DNA of 64,000 nt from Tubiluchus corallicola (GCA_030141605.1 JAQGDQ010000496.1:1-64000), one strand, 5' to 3'; shown: positions 26,482-41,400, counted from the stretch's first letter. Notes: generated by a model not told the origin, from the letters alone. Made by a program: numbers and translations.

Positions 26482-29400
26482 GAAGAAAAGAGAAGAGAAG
26501 AGAAGAGAAGAGAAGAGAAGAGAAGAGAAGAGAAGAGAAGAGAAGAGAAGAGAAGAGAAGAGAAGAGAAGAGAAGAGAAGAGAAGAGAAGAGAAGAGAAG
26601 AGAAGAGAAGAGAAGAGAAGAGAAGAGAAGAGAAGAGAAGAGAAGAGAAGAGAAGAGAAGAGAAGAGAAGAGAAGAGAAGAGAAGAGAAGAGAAGAGAAG
26701 AGAAGAGAAGAGACGAGAAGAGAAGAGAAGAGAAGAGAAGAGAAGAGAAGAGAAGAGAAGAGAAGAGAAGAGAAGAGAAGAGAAGAGAAGAGAAGAGAAG
26801 AGAAGAGAAGAGAAGAGAAGAGAAGAGAAGAGAAGAGAAGAGAAGAGAAGAGAAGAGAAGAGAAGAGAAGGAAAGAGAAGAGAAGAGAAGAGAAGAGAAG
26901 AGAAGAGAAGAGAAGAGAAGAGAAGAGAAGAGAAGAGAAGAGAGAGAGAAGAGAAGAGAAGAGAAGAGAAGAGAAGAGAAGAGAAGAGAAGAGAAGAGAA
27001 GAGAAGAGAAGAGAAGAGAAGAGAAGAGAAGAGAGAAATATGAAGGTATGCAGGGGGAGAGAAAAAGAAAAAGAGAGGGAAAAAGTGATGGGGAGAGGAG
27101 AGGAGAGGAGAGGAGAGAAAGGGTGATGTAGGATGGGAGACAGAGAAGAGAAACAGAGAGGAGGAATTAGAGAAGAGAAAGTGGGAGGGATGGAGAGGCA
27201 GAGAGGAAGAAAAAGAGAGGGGAGAGAAAAGTTCCACCTTGACCGAAATGAATCTGCGAGTGTAGTTAGCAACAACACGAAAATCATGACAAGGGTCATT
27301 ATGAGAAAAACAGGAACTGCATGACTATCATTGATTCTTGGTTTCTCCAGGCGTGCAATATATGGTGATAATGAGATATTTGTGGAAGTGCAATCAATCA
27401 GCAAACTTCTCTTCTTAGAGGTATGTATAATTAATCATGTTACATTAGTTAAGCAGTAACAGCAGAGTGATGTCACGTTTTCATAGCTCGTCTGGACCGC
27501 ATTCACATGGTTTGTCCAAATAATCTATAGATCCCTCTACATTTATGGGCCACGGACTTTTGTTTACATTGTTCGGCAAGAGCACATTCTCTTGCCTTTA
27601 CATGGTTTGCTCAAACCACCATGTTTCCTTGAATAGTTCATGGACATCATGGACTAGGACAACAATTTTTTCTACTTTTTTGTCATCAAGCAGAGATTAT
27701 GTGCTATGATCATAATATTTTTGTCTTTTATTTTTTGATATCTAGTAAAAATTGTGTGTCATTGTCATTTAATTTTTCTGCCAATTTTTGTCGTCCAACA
27801 AAACTATGTCATTGTCATCCATTTTTGCTGCTCCTCTTTGTTATCAAATAAGAATTGTTTGACATAGTGATCCAATTTTGATTTGCTAATTTTTCTAGCC
27901 AAACAGAAATTCTGTATCATAGTCATTCAATTTAATTTACTTGTTGATTTTGTGATCCAACAAAACTTTTGTTTCGTTGTCATCCAGTTTTTATCTGCTG
28001 ATTTTTTTTTTCAAAACAAAAATTATATATCATGGTATGGTCATATGATTTTTGTCTACTGACGTTTATCATCCAAAAAACTTTCATTCTATTTTTATCT
28101 GCTGATATTTGTCATCAAACATAAATTGTCAATTTCTTCCAGTTTTTGACTGCTGATGTTTATTATCTTTTTTACTAATAAAAAATGCGTGTCATTCTGA
28201 TTCAATTTGTATTTGTTGGTCTTTGCGTTAAGCAAAAATTGTGTGTCATCGTCAACAATACTGTACCTTCTCATTACAAAAAAGAGAACTTGAGAACTAC
28301 ATGTCAGTCAGCGCAGTAATGTAGCCTACTATCTCGGGCCTGGGACGGAATGTACGAGAAATGCAAATTTCATCAAAAGAGGTGCAAGGCTCAACTGAAA
28401 TTAAACACGGATGCGCACAAGTAGACATTGACTTTTATGGGTATAGATAAAACGATAAGAATATGTTTTTTAAAATGATTTACCGCAGTGAACTAATGGG
28501 TTTTAAACTGTCACGCTTGCCTCTTATCATGTCTATCAATAAATAATTTAAATTGTGCAACGTAAGTGACTTTTATTAGCCATTCGGCTTCTCGGTTCTC
28601 AAGACGCTCTTTCACCTGTAAAGAGGCAGAGATTTTCTTGAGTCTTTCATAAGTAGATTTTGTAAGCAATAACCGGCTGATTAGATCTACCTCCGTTATT
28701 TACAGAGCTGAATTCAGTACGGCATTAAATGGCATGAGTGTTAAACCAAAGAAGCCCCGAAAGTGGCAATGTACGATCCAATCACATTTGTTTTTCGAAC
28801 ACTCTTCAAGGGTTTGGCGAGTGACGTAATCTTAATTATTACTCGCAATAGTACAAAGTCACTACACTCTTGTTATTGATTACTTTGCTATTGATCAGTT
28901 TTCTAGATTTTTTTAGTTTCATGCATGAGTAACAAACAAGTTTCATGAACGGTTCGCCGCTGTTTAAACGCTTAGATGTCCTTATGGCTAATTCAAGAAA
29001 GCTTCACGATAAGCTCTTTAATCTGGTGTGTTACGAAAGCTAAGAAACCAGGAAAAATGTAACTGCGCGAAACGGCGAGGAAATTGATTCGCTGTTTTGC
29101 TAACATTAAATTTTTACAATATCAGGATGGTGTAATGTGTGGTTTAGCTATAAGTCTTGCAGTTTGCAACAAGTTTTTTGCAGCAAAGCAAACTTTAATC
29201 GGAGTCCATTAAGCTCATGTTAGCGAATATATACTACCACATGTACATACATATATATATATATATATATTGAGTACGAAACGTGCAATATTCGTACACA
29301 GATATTAGTTAAATCATGAACGCCAATAATAACAAAAAACATATCTAATTTGATTAGTTCAAAGAGTCCTTAATTTTATAGCAATGAATCTTTGAAATTT

Positions 29401-32400
29401 TTGACCTGAATTGCAAAGGTGCTAGCAAAAAACAATAACGGCCCGAAAGTGGACCCTTGCGGTACATCACACCAAAGTGTTTCAGCGTCAGAAGTGTTCA
29501 TTAAGTGCAGTGACATATTTCTTACAATAAGTTTATCACTTAGACGCGAATTAATCAGCTACATGGGAAAACATCTGATACCATAAGTTGTAGGAATAAT
29601 TTGTAAATTAAACTACTGCACATGTACCGTTGCTAAAGAACACTCTCACATGCTAATTTTGTTATTTAGGTTAAATGACTGCATCTGCAACTTGAAGATA
29701 ATCGACTGCAAACAGAAATAATTTGAGTAACTTTTCCTACCTGCAGTTTCTTCTATTTTTCAAAATTTAAAGCATGTGTCCAAAATTGACATATATATAC
29801 ATTACATAATAGTTATACTTGTTTTACAGGTACTGAATCCATTTTATGTGTTTCAAGTTTACAGTATTATCCTATGGAATTTTCAGCGCTATTATATCTT
29901 CGCAAACTCTATCATAGTTTTGTCCATGGTTTCTATAACAATCACAGTAATCATGATTCGACGGGTGAGCAGCGAAATTTAAATTTTATTACGATTTTCA
30001 TGTTTGTGTTTTCCAAACTTTGATTTCGTAAACTTCTATTGTAGGTAAATCTCTTACACTGAAAAGATATACCGAAATTGTTCACGTAAATGGTTTACCC
30101 GAATACGTTACTCGACTGGCTTTCTTAGGTGGTTATTCAAACGATTTATCATCTAGGCATAGTCTCTTGTCATTTAGAATGCATTGAAACTGTTTGATTG
30201 TGTAGTCTGACTGTTTACTAACGGAAAATATACACTTCGTTTGCTCAGAGATTTTTTGAAAGAATTTTTTGGGGTTTAATAAGACTATTTTTCAAATGCT
30301 TTACCCAAGTTATTTATAACGATAAAATTTGCCTGACAGTTTCCTCGGAAGAATTTTTCGGGTAGTGCATTCTCGTATGAATTCCCAGAAAATCTACTGA
30401 GAAACTGTTTATTCAGGCCCTATCCCGAAATGACTTTCTCGGATGGCTTTCTTAAAAAATTATGTTCAAATGCTATAGAATCCCAACTTAAAATGACTGA
30501 AATAGTTTACAATGGTATGCTCAAACGAATGAATGGTTTGTCAAATCAGGCATTGGCACATTTTATAGAGATGATAACTAACTATTTGTGTTTTCAGACA
30601 CAAAAAGCCCTGCGAGATAAAGTACATTCAACAGGAATTGTGACTGTATGTAGGGGAGGCAATGGTATGTATAATGAACCCTCGTGACATTGCCATCTAC
30701 AACTAAGCCACAATGTCACTGAATTTGCGTATCTCTAAAAACCAGCATAAACGTAAATTATTTAGAATCTTAATTTCAAGACTTGGCCTACTGATTAATT
30801 ATTGGAATGTATACAAAGTTAGTGGATTTTTTAAACCAAATTAGACAGAAAGAAAAGAAATGTGAAGTAGTTGATGCCCAGTTGGTTTGAAAACAGAACT
30901 GCTAGATTACGACTACACCACAGAATTTTTACAGCAAATTTCAATTTCATTTAGCTGTATTAGGTATAGAACAATTCGGTAGAAAAAAGACCGAACTATT
31001 GTAACTTTGTTAGCATGACTTGTTTATTTTTCATGGACAACCATGTCACTTGTCTGCACTTCTTTCTGTCTTTAAACATTTAAACTACAGAAATCCCACC
31101 AAATTTCTGTGTGTTTTTCAAGTTTGTGAAGAGATTCCTTCTGAGCATTTGGTTCCTGGAGACGTTATCTTAATACCCAAGCATGGCTACATCATGCAGT
31201 GTGATGCTGTTGTCACAAATGGTATCTGTATAGCCAATGAAAGTATGCTAACCGGAGAAAGCTTGCCGGTGAGACTGTAGTTTTGTATTAATAGTTTTTT
31301 TTTCTGATTTCTCTCAGAAAACTGAGATTTAGGAAGTGGTGAGTCCCATGTTTTTCAAAAGTGGCTTAAACCCAGGAGTGTAAACTTTTCCTGCATTAGA
31401 ACAAAGTTATTGAAGTAAGGCAGTTAAATAAGCTACTATAATGGTGACACCATAGATCAGGTTTCCACACAAAATATAGTGCAGAAGTGAGAATTACAGG
31501 TAAACTGCAAAACATGAGCTATCACTCTAGAAAACGAGGGCTTGCAGATGTTTCACCCCACTAGCATAAAAGAGATTCAAAAAGTATTTCAAAAAGGTAA
31601 TGATAATTAAACTCGTCTCACATTTATTTAAACAAAAGCATCAAAATAATATAAACCTCAATCTTTAGGTCACAAAAGTGCCTCTTCCTAATCCAAAGTT
31701 TATGAGTGACGGAAGTGATATAAAGTACAATGCAAAGGAACATGGCCGCCATACGCTTTTTTGCGGGACTCACATAATTCAGACAAGAAATTACGGTGGC
31801 GATGGAGTGAGAGCCGTTGTTCTTAGGACTGGTAAGAACTGCTTACTTTTCAATGCAAAATACTGTAGCGTGTGAATTTTGTACAAGGCCTATCACGCTG
31901 AATACGGCATACCCCGTTTTAACATTGCTAAGATTTTAGCTTTTATTAATTTAAAAATTATTTTAAATTAAAATTTTACTTAATTTTAAACGCAATTTTA
32001 TTATGAGATTCGTACCGTTAGTGTTTATTACTTAGGACTGTATGTACAGGCACTCTCATTGTACGAAGGCAGTTGTACGCAGTAGGTTACATGGAAATTC
32101 AGTCAAACACAGCAGCAATAGTGGTGAACACATTTATCACAGATCCGGATGAGATCCCTTTGCATAAAAAAAACTTGCCAGGTTCAATGTTTAAAGTCAG
32201 GGAAACAAGGAAACGTGAATTTTATTGTAGGTTTTTCCACGTCCAAAGGAGAGTTAGTTCGAGCTATTATGTATCCGAAACCAGTAGATTTCAGATTCCA
32301 CAGAGACGCTCTCAAGTTTGTTGGCATATTAGCGGGTATCGCAGCCATTGGATTAGTCTACACTGTCTTCATCATGGTATGATTTTACACTCTTATTATA

Positions 32401-35400
32401 ACAATATTTCGCTTTTCGCAAAAACGTTATTAAAAGAAATTGTTGGCAGTGAGCCATGCGAACTAGTGAAAAAGCAAATTTCGTCCACGCCCACTTTATA
32501 TGCGTCCTTTAACACAGCAAAATTTGTCGTTATTTTCTATATATGCTGAAAACCAAGATTGACTTTGTTGTTACTACTGTAATTGTGCAGTAGTAAAGTC
32601 AAGCTTTACTTCTGCATGTACTTGTTGTTTTATTTTTTCTTCATCCATATGAAATTAGTCTTGTAATTACTGTAGGTTTTTCAGAAATGTTGTTTTGCGG
32701 TACCGCAATGGATTTAAATGATCAATAGCTAAAATGTCATTTGTGCGTACAACAAACTCTGATTTTTTTATAATTTTCAGAAACACAACAATCAACCAGC
32801 ACGCATTATTACCATCAAGGCACTCGATCTGATCACAATAACCGTGCCACCTGTTCTACCTGCCGCTATGACTATTGGTATCATCTATGCACAAGCTAGA
32901 CTGAAAGCTGTACAGATCTTCTGCATCCGTCCGCGGACGATTAACCTATGCGGAAGCATCAATGTTGTCTGCTTTGACAAGGTAAATGTTGACTATACTG
33001 CTGAGATGCATAGTCTATTTTAACTTTTTGACGATAAGCACATCACTCCAGGTCGCAGGAAGCTAGTCCCTCAACACCTATGGCCTACCTAGACATTTCG
33101 CTCCCATATGCAACAAAATATTAACATGACTCAAAAGAATATTAAATGGTAAACTATGTCCTAATAACATTTAATCTCTCGCATTTTTCTTTGCGCAAAA
33201 TTTTACAACTCATTATGGTAGTTAAAAAAGAGTCTTGTTCTGTATCATATAGCCTTACAGCTACCAGCAGAATGCATAAACGCTGGCCAATTATTTCTCT
33301 ATTTCATTCAAGTGCCTATTAAGCTAATGAGGAGTTTAACACTTTGCTATAGAATTGACGTGTCGTTCACATTAATATTAATATTTAATTTTATTCCTTA
33401 TCTGTAAAGACTGGCACTCTCACAGAAGACGGCATTGACATGCATGGTGTTGTGTCTGTTGATAATAACGCTTTTCAAGATCTGCAAGCTAACATACAAG
33501 AAATTGCTCAGGGACCTGTGTTGTCTGCCATGGCTACCTGCCATTCCCTCAACATTATCAATGGAGAACTAACTGGGGATCCTATAGATACAAAAATGTT
33601 TGCGTCGACTGGCTTAGTAAGTTATTTATATAACATCACTTCTTTTAAAAATGTTGCAATTAAAAAGTGTCCATAAATTATTTCTCACTGTACTGAATGG
33701 AAATTTATTGGAGTGCAAATTTTCACCCACTAAGACTAAGCATCTCATTCTTTATATATATATATATATATAATGAACTGCTTAGTCTTAGCGGATGGGA
33801 ATTATATATAGATGTATTAGAAAGAACGCAAACGATAGAATCTAAATGGAGGTTTTTGCGGGAGGACTGGCACCTATCTTATTGTTGTTAATAGTCTTCC
33901 AAGATGAGATACTGAATTGGCGGAGGTGTATATTCTTCATAATCTTTCAATGAGGTGTTTCTGAGTCAGTATAGCAGTCGAAACCACTCAGAAAGACTTC
34001 CCGACAGCCATCCATCCAGCACCTAATATGCTGCATGATTGTTTTTTTCAGGAGTTCCATGAACCTGGACCAATGATGGGTGACAATGAAATCCCACAAC
34101 TTGTTAAAAGTCCGGCTGCAGACGAGGTTAGTACGTACAGTACAAGAGTGGCTACGAAAAATGCTCGTGAACACACATGAAAAAAATCATTTTAAAAGGC
34201 AAATTATTAAATAATTTTCGTAGCCGTGCAAAATTTTTTAAGGAAGTCGGCTTTTTGCTTTAATTAGATTATGACTGCCAATGCCAGAAGGTAATAAACC
34301 CCTGAGGTTTTGTTTTGCGTTGGTAACCTTCTGTGTCACTTGCACGCAACCCTTAAAAGTGCGATCACCTCTATTGATAAACTGGTACGACAAAGTAATC
34401 TGCAATTACTGCTGATACAGAAAAGTTATTGGACAGAAAACTCAAGAAAATGTGCATAAGCTTATATCCACACACATAAGTTCGGAATTGAGAATAGCAG
34501 TTGGTACAGCTACATAAAAAATTAAAATGAGTGAAAGTATAATTGTGTAGATAAAGTACCCCTTTCTATTCAAGCAAAAACTCAAATACGGCATCTTTGT
34601 ATTAAATGCATGGGATACAGGATCACCAATGTCATTCATGTTGCTTCGTGCATTGCCGGCGTCTACACATTGACACTAAATGCACGACTAACTATATTAA
34701 AAATCGTTTTTCATACATTCAACCTAAACTACGGCAAAACATGTAAGTTAGTTTGATGAATATACATTGACATCGTTACTATTTTCGTGATTCAAGAAAC
34801 GGGATCAAAGCATATGACGAAAAACTATTATATATTATAATAAAATACGTTTTGTCACTATTTCAAAGTTAAATTTATATCATTTTATATCATTTATTTT
34901 CTGATGTTATTATTCACCTGTGCATTCAGACTTTTGTTTAAAAAAATAACAAATCTTCTAGAAGATAACAAAATCACATGCAGTCGTCAAACGTGAATTC
35001 ATTTGTTACAGTATGTTGAGCATTACAGTCTTACGGTTTACTCATTGAATGTTTTTCTTTGATGTCAGGTAAAGAAGCCCATCGAAATTGGGCTGCTTCG
35101 GCAATTCATCTTTGTATCTAATCTGCAGAGAATGAGTGTTATTACTAAGGATGTCAACTCTGGTCAGTTTAAAGCCTATGTGAAAGGATCTCCTGAGATG
35201 GTGGCTTCTTTGTCGAAACCTGATACAAGTATTGTTTGAGTCTTTGACAACGAAATTTTTTATTTTTATCTCACAGATGATTTGGTAACACTGGAAAACA
35301 TTCTTTAATCTTATTAATCACCGTTGCAATTCAAATTGTTTCAAAACTTTTTGCATTAAACTTGCTTAGATTAATTTAATTTACCGTGATTAATATTAAC

Positions 35401-38400
35401 TGTCATGAAGCAGGCAACGAACAGGAATACAGTACTAAATAATGTATTGGCCATAGGACGACATAATTCATCTTTACAACAGAGATTATGAAGCCAAAAA
35501 TAGAAAAGAATGGTAGTGCAAAACTTTTAAGTTAACGGTTCGAATAAAAATTTGATGTTATGAAAACTTCGCCCAACTGTGTTCAAATAGAAGCCGTCCA
35601 AGAAATGAAGAAACCACGGCGCATTGTAGTTTGCCCATAGTTAATACAGCTAACGCCATGAAACTATTTGCAGTACCCAGCGACTTTGATGATGTGCTTA
35701 TGCAATACACACAACAAGGTTATAGAGTACTGGCACTGGCATGGAAGCCTTTGCCTGATTTTGACTGGGAAAAATCCAAGAAAACAACCAGGTACAGGCA
35801 CTGTTATCCTGAAATAGATTTAAAATTACCATTGCAAACGATTATAATACCATTCCTAACAATACCTTTTTGAGCTTCTAGCTGCGTTAAAAATTTTAAC
35901 AACTGTCTTTATTTGAATAAAAACATTCATTAATAATAACGTTGGTTGCTGTGATATGTTTATTATGACAACAAATAAAAACTACAGGAATGTAGAAAAA
36001 CTACAGGATCAAAGAAACAACAAATTAATAATTTAAACTGCATCGTCTTTTACAGGGAGCAAGTTGAAAGTGATCTGACATTTTTAGGACTACTAATTTT
36101 AGAAAATCGTCTGAAACCCGAAACGGCACCTACGCTGAAAGTGCTAAAAGAAGCAAACATCAAGACAGTCATGATTACAGGTTAGCTTATTCTCAAATTA
36201 CCCACAGGTTGCATCCACATTAATGTGTTCATATTGAAACGAAAGTAGAACTTGGTGAAAATCGGTATGGAGATGATAATGTTGATGTTTAATTGTCAAT
36301 TGCTGCATTTGAAGAAGACAAGATGTCATAATCATATTAGCTACTTCCATTAGGTAACCTAGTAATGCTCATGATTTGATGGCATTGTCCTCTCATGTGC
36401 GAAGTATCTAGATAGTTTGAATGAAGTGGTGTGTTTAATAAGTCTTTCGGCTCGTTATTACACAGCGAATTAGTGAGTTACTGCTATAGTCATTAGACAG
36501 AAAAAAGTGTGGTTACAATCTCATTTTGAATTCCGGTCTTACATACTGTTGATTGCGCACTGGTTGGTTAACCACAAATCAGCACTCTCAAATCCAGCAT
36601 AGTCTAAGCCTAAATCTTGGAAAAAGTGCTTCTATAAAGTTATAGGGGCTTTCTTTCTAAAAGTCGGCAACATGCTAGGGCAGTGATCAATGCCTGGACC
36701 AACAGTACCCGCCTGATATACCACTTCTCTGGTATGCCCCAACTGTACAGTACATGTAGGAGGAATTGTCACAAAACATTTTCCTTCTTAGTTAATAAGC
36801 CTTTACATGTTTTGCAAACTAACGTTAATGTGCCAGCTTTGCGTACAGCAGTACAACAAAACAAAACAACAACAGCACAGGCATGAGTTCAGTCAATACT
36901 TGTGTTCTAGTGGAGTTTCTTAAAGATATAAATGCTTCTGTTATGTGGGCCAAGCCATCTTTTTTCTCCTTCTGGTCGCAAACAGTATTGGCATGGAATG
37001 TTTACAGAACTGATTTTTTTCAGAATGAATGGCATTCAGATTTTCATATGGCGTAAGAGGTGGTTTTTATAAGCTAGGAACAATTACCTTTTCGACCAAA
37101 ATGTTGGTCATATTGGTACTTCCCTGAATCCTTGGCCTTTAAAGCCTACATGTAGATACTAATATCATTGTCCTATTTACTTCAGGTCGGGCAATATAGC
37201 TAATATATATATTACACAAATGGCTACAAGTACTTTGGCGGCCATCTTGAAATCCTAACTGAGGTGATGTCATATGTGTTTCTGGGCATCAGAAATTGAT
37301 TCCTTGAAATTGAAAACCTAACCTATATTTTGACACCAAAGTTGTCATATTAACTGCACCAACAGTTAGGATATGGCTTTCAAAACTAGTAATTACAAGC
37401 ATCGATCTTATCAACCATTTTGAAAATGACAGCCATATTGGATGACGTTCGATTGGTCTCTTATCTCATAATTGAGATGTCAGCCAAAGCTAAGATAACA
37501 GTGCTGTGGTCGCGATAATAATGATGATGACGACGATGAAAGCAAAAGTAATGAGAGCAATAACGATGACGATGATGATGTATTTACTGCATATAATACT
37601 TAAAATTTTGCAGTTGTGTATTGCTATGTATGATTTATTCACAAAAGCATACGTATAAATTTAATTTCTACAACTAGGGGACAATATGTTAACTGCACTG
37701 AGTGTAGCCCGGCACTCAGGAATGGTTGCCAAGGAACAAAAGTCGATCACAGTCACTGCTGTTAATGATGAAGAAACGAAGTCGCCTGTGTTAAATTACC
37801 AGTACGCAGACTTTCGTGATCGAGATGAGGTTTCTAGCTTGGAGATGGAGCAAGACAAGGTGATTCCCATTAACTATTCTCAGCGTGATAAAAAAAATAA
37901 GTACAAAATAGTGAGTTGTCAACTTTTTTTAATAAGAGCACAAAGTTACCCTTAGAACTCATTCCACATAGTCAATTCATTTTTGTGACTCATAGAAACA
38001 AGTAGATGTGCCAGATGTCCTCATTAAATTTCCAGAAGAGGAGCACAGTTACCACTTCGCTATTGATGGCAAGTCATTTGAAATTGTGAGGTCACACTTT
38101 GCCGATTTACTGCCAAAAGTAAGTGGAATTTTTAGGCTCACAGAATCTCAGTAGTAGTAAGTGACCATGGCGGAGATGGTGATGATGATGACGACGACGA
38201 TAATGATGACGGTGATGACAATGATGACGGTGAGGGTGAGGAGGAAGAGGAGAAGAATGATAATGATGAAAATTTTAATGTCAATGAAATGGGTAATATA
38301 AGTGTAGTGAAATCACTGTGGTTAAAGAAACGAGGATAAAAACTACGATGAAGAAATGCGCTTATAAACAAATTTATGATGATTAATGTGAACATGTTAT

Positions 38401-41400
38401 TAAAACGAGAAGTCAAAATTTATGTTAGCTTGAAAGAGGTTTTTGATATTTCAGTTTAAGAAAAATAAAATACTTAAATCTCAAGTCTGAAACTGCAAAA
38501 CATTTCACTCGTCAGCAGTTTACTTAGGTTAACTTTGATTGTTGTTCTGGTACACAAAGGAAACGTGTTGTTGTCAGCTAACATACTTGGCATTTAAAGC
38601 CTTAAGGTAACGGTACATGTAATTGGATTTTTATAAATATCTATTACTAGCGTTGCTCAGTTTTTAAATAAAAAAACACGAATTTGTGAAACTATTACAC
38701 AACTTGACTGTCTACCAAAATCCAATTTTCCAGATGAATTTTATAGTTTGTAAGATAACTGAGTGCATAAAATGTCAAGAGTCGATGAACAAGTAAATGG
38801 TATTATAATTACGGTTTTGTTTTCTCTGTTTTGCAATTAGATTATAACTAGAGGTACCGTGTTTGCTCGAATGTCTCCAGATCAGAAGGCCATTATAGTG
38901 GAATATTTGCAGAAGATGGGATATTTTGTTGGCATGTGCGGAGACGGAGCTAATGACTGTGGGGCAAGTTTATGATAACATGCTACTCCTGAATTGGGCA
39001 ATTTAATTTCGATGTTTCATGACAGCTGTACTCGGTAACATAATTAGTACTTTCTTACTTCGAAAAAAATTTCCTGACATTGGATTTTGGTTCTGTTGGA
39101 CCAGTACTTTGCTCAGAACTGTAGGAAACTCAGTGAGAACGCTTGGAGAAATTTTGGAACTTGACCAGAAAGCTCCAACAGAAGAACCCAAAACTATCTG
39201 AAATTTAACAAGCCAAACTGCTCAAATAAAATTAATTTTGCCTAGGCCACTCTAATGAGAAAAGTAAACATTTCTCTGGTGTGTGTGATATGCACAAGTT
39301 ATGGAGAATTGTGAGTCTCCTTGTTAGCTATCTGTTTTAACATGTTTTCAGGCTTTAAAAGCTGCTCACGCTGGTATATCGCTGTCAGAAACAGAAGCAT
39401 CGGTTGCCTCGCCATTTACATCCAAAGAATCAAACATTACTTGCGTTCCAACCTTAATAAGGTGCTTATAATTATTACGTTTCTTTTGCAATAATTACAT
39501 ATAGTTATATATTTTCCAGAAATTTTATGAAAGTCCTAACAGAGCCTTGCGATTTGTATACCGTATTCGTTATATGCTGAGAACTACTACTACAATCATT
39601 TTTCAAAAACACGATGTGCAGAATTGTGTGTTGATCTTTAATTACGTTTTGTTTCAGGGAAGGAAGGTGTGCATTAGTAACTTCATTTGGAATATTCAAG
39701 TACATGGCATCTTATAGTCTAGTTCAATTTGTTTCTGTCATGATTCTTTATTCAGTAAGTGCAATCTGTTTTAACTCAGCAAACCTTTGGTTATAAAAAT
39801 AGAACACATTATATATATATATATATATATATCCATGATTACTGATTGCATTTTAAAAGAAATTATGAAAATAAACTAGTATAGAATATGGATTCGAGGT
39901 TGTTGAAGCTGTAGAATATACTGTGGTTGAGATCACACCATATTAGGCTTATCAATCCTAGTGTCACTCACCTATGAAGCAGTAGTTCTGGCTGTAAAAC
40001 CTGTGAATTTAATAATATACCTCAATTTTGATTGAAAAAAACTGTGGCAGGGCGCCCACACACATAGATACACTTGCTCTAATTATCAACGATGATATGG
40101 AGTCATCGCAAAAAATTCGGACTCTCCTACAAAGTTACGCTTATCGCAATGCGGAGTGTGTCAACTCATGAAGTCAAATTTTCAGGCAGAATTGAAACCA
40201 GGTTTAACGCAGTCTAATTGTCAGTTCAATATTAACAAATTATTTCCTTTGTAGTTGATGCTAATTAAATTTATTTCAGTGTGTCCTTGGATTCGCTATA
40301 TCTATCAAGTCAGTCAAATCAAATATTAAAGAAAGTCCCAGACTACCATTTGAGTCAAATGTTAAAGTTTGAGGGCAAATAAGATTTAGCTTCTTTCTTT
40401 ACTTTCTTGCCGATGTAATCAAACCAGAGTTTACACAAGACTCATCAGTAGGCCCTCGCAAATGGTACAAGTTTATTTACGGACGATCCCAATCTCATAA
40501 TTTTTTGATATTAATACTCTCTTGAGAACACATTCAATAGCAACTAGCAAAATAGTTATATTGCCGATCAGTAATAGACAAAGACAAATCCAATGTCATG
40601 GGATTATTACATTGCATCATTAGATTTAGATGTTTATAAACCTAGTATTTGAACTGATATGATTCCTATAGGTTCAGTTCTTTATATGCTTCATTACAGA
40701 TTGCTAGCTGTCTTACGGATTTTGAATTTCTCTACGTTGATCTAGTGCAAATGACCGTCTTAGCTGTCACATGTAAGTTACTTTTAAATCCTATTTGATT
40801 TTGCTCATACTTGTGCTTATATCCTAGTTACCTCGTGTAAATTGATTATTTGTGTCTGCGGTAGGATGATTTTTTATTCATTTCTGCATTGCTGCAAGCT
40901 AGTATTTGATGTTCAAATGCAATGCTTGCTTAGCGTATATACTTGTATTCAGATTACTTGTAAGCACTATATATCAGGCTGCATAAGATTATGGATATCC
41001 ATAAAATAAGATCAAAAATCCATAAAATAAGAAATGCATAAAATGAAAAAATATTTTTTGTGATTTTTTGTACAAATTAACGAGTTGTAAGCATTGGCAT
41101 CACTGAAAACGAACGTTAGAAGGACAGAAAGAGAAAGAAAACAAACCAACAAAAGCGCATTTCCGGATTTGCTATTTTACATTGTTTTTTTTCTCATTGT
41201 CTTTTTGTTATCAAGATGGCGAAGTTTCAACCAAAGCATGAGCTGGAGTTCGGTCTGAAAATAACTGAGACAGACCCAGCCAGCAGATACGTACTCTCTG
41301 TAGAGTGTCTGTTTTGCGTACATTTCGGAAAGGAAGAAAAAGAAGGTGCAAAGCAATAGGCAATCAAAACTGAATACAGGCATTGGATCGGAAACTTCAG

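Noticed and set aside
26313-27404. 363-codon Ser/Leu/Phe minus-strand frame
   Set aside because: Translation of the AGAAG array; it also overlaps a real exon on the opposite strand.
32073-32549. 158-codon plus-strand frame
   Set aside because: It overlaps exon e12 in the wrong frame; the upstream part carries no ATPase motif.
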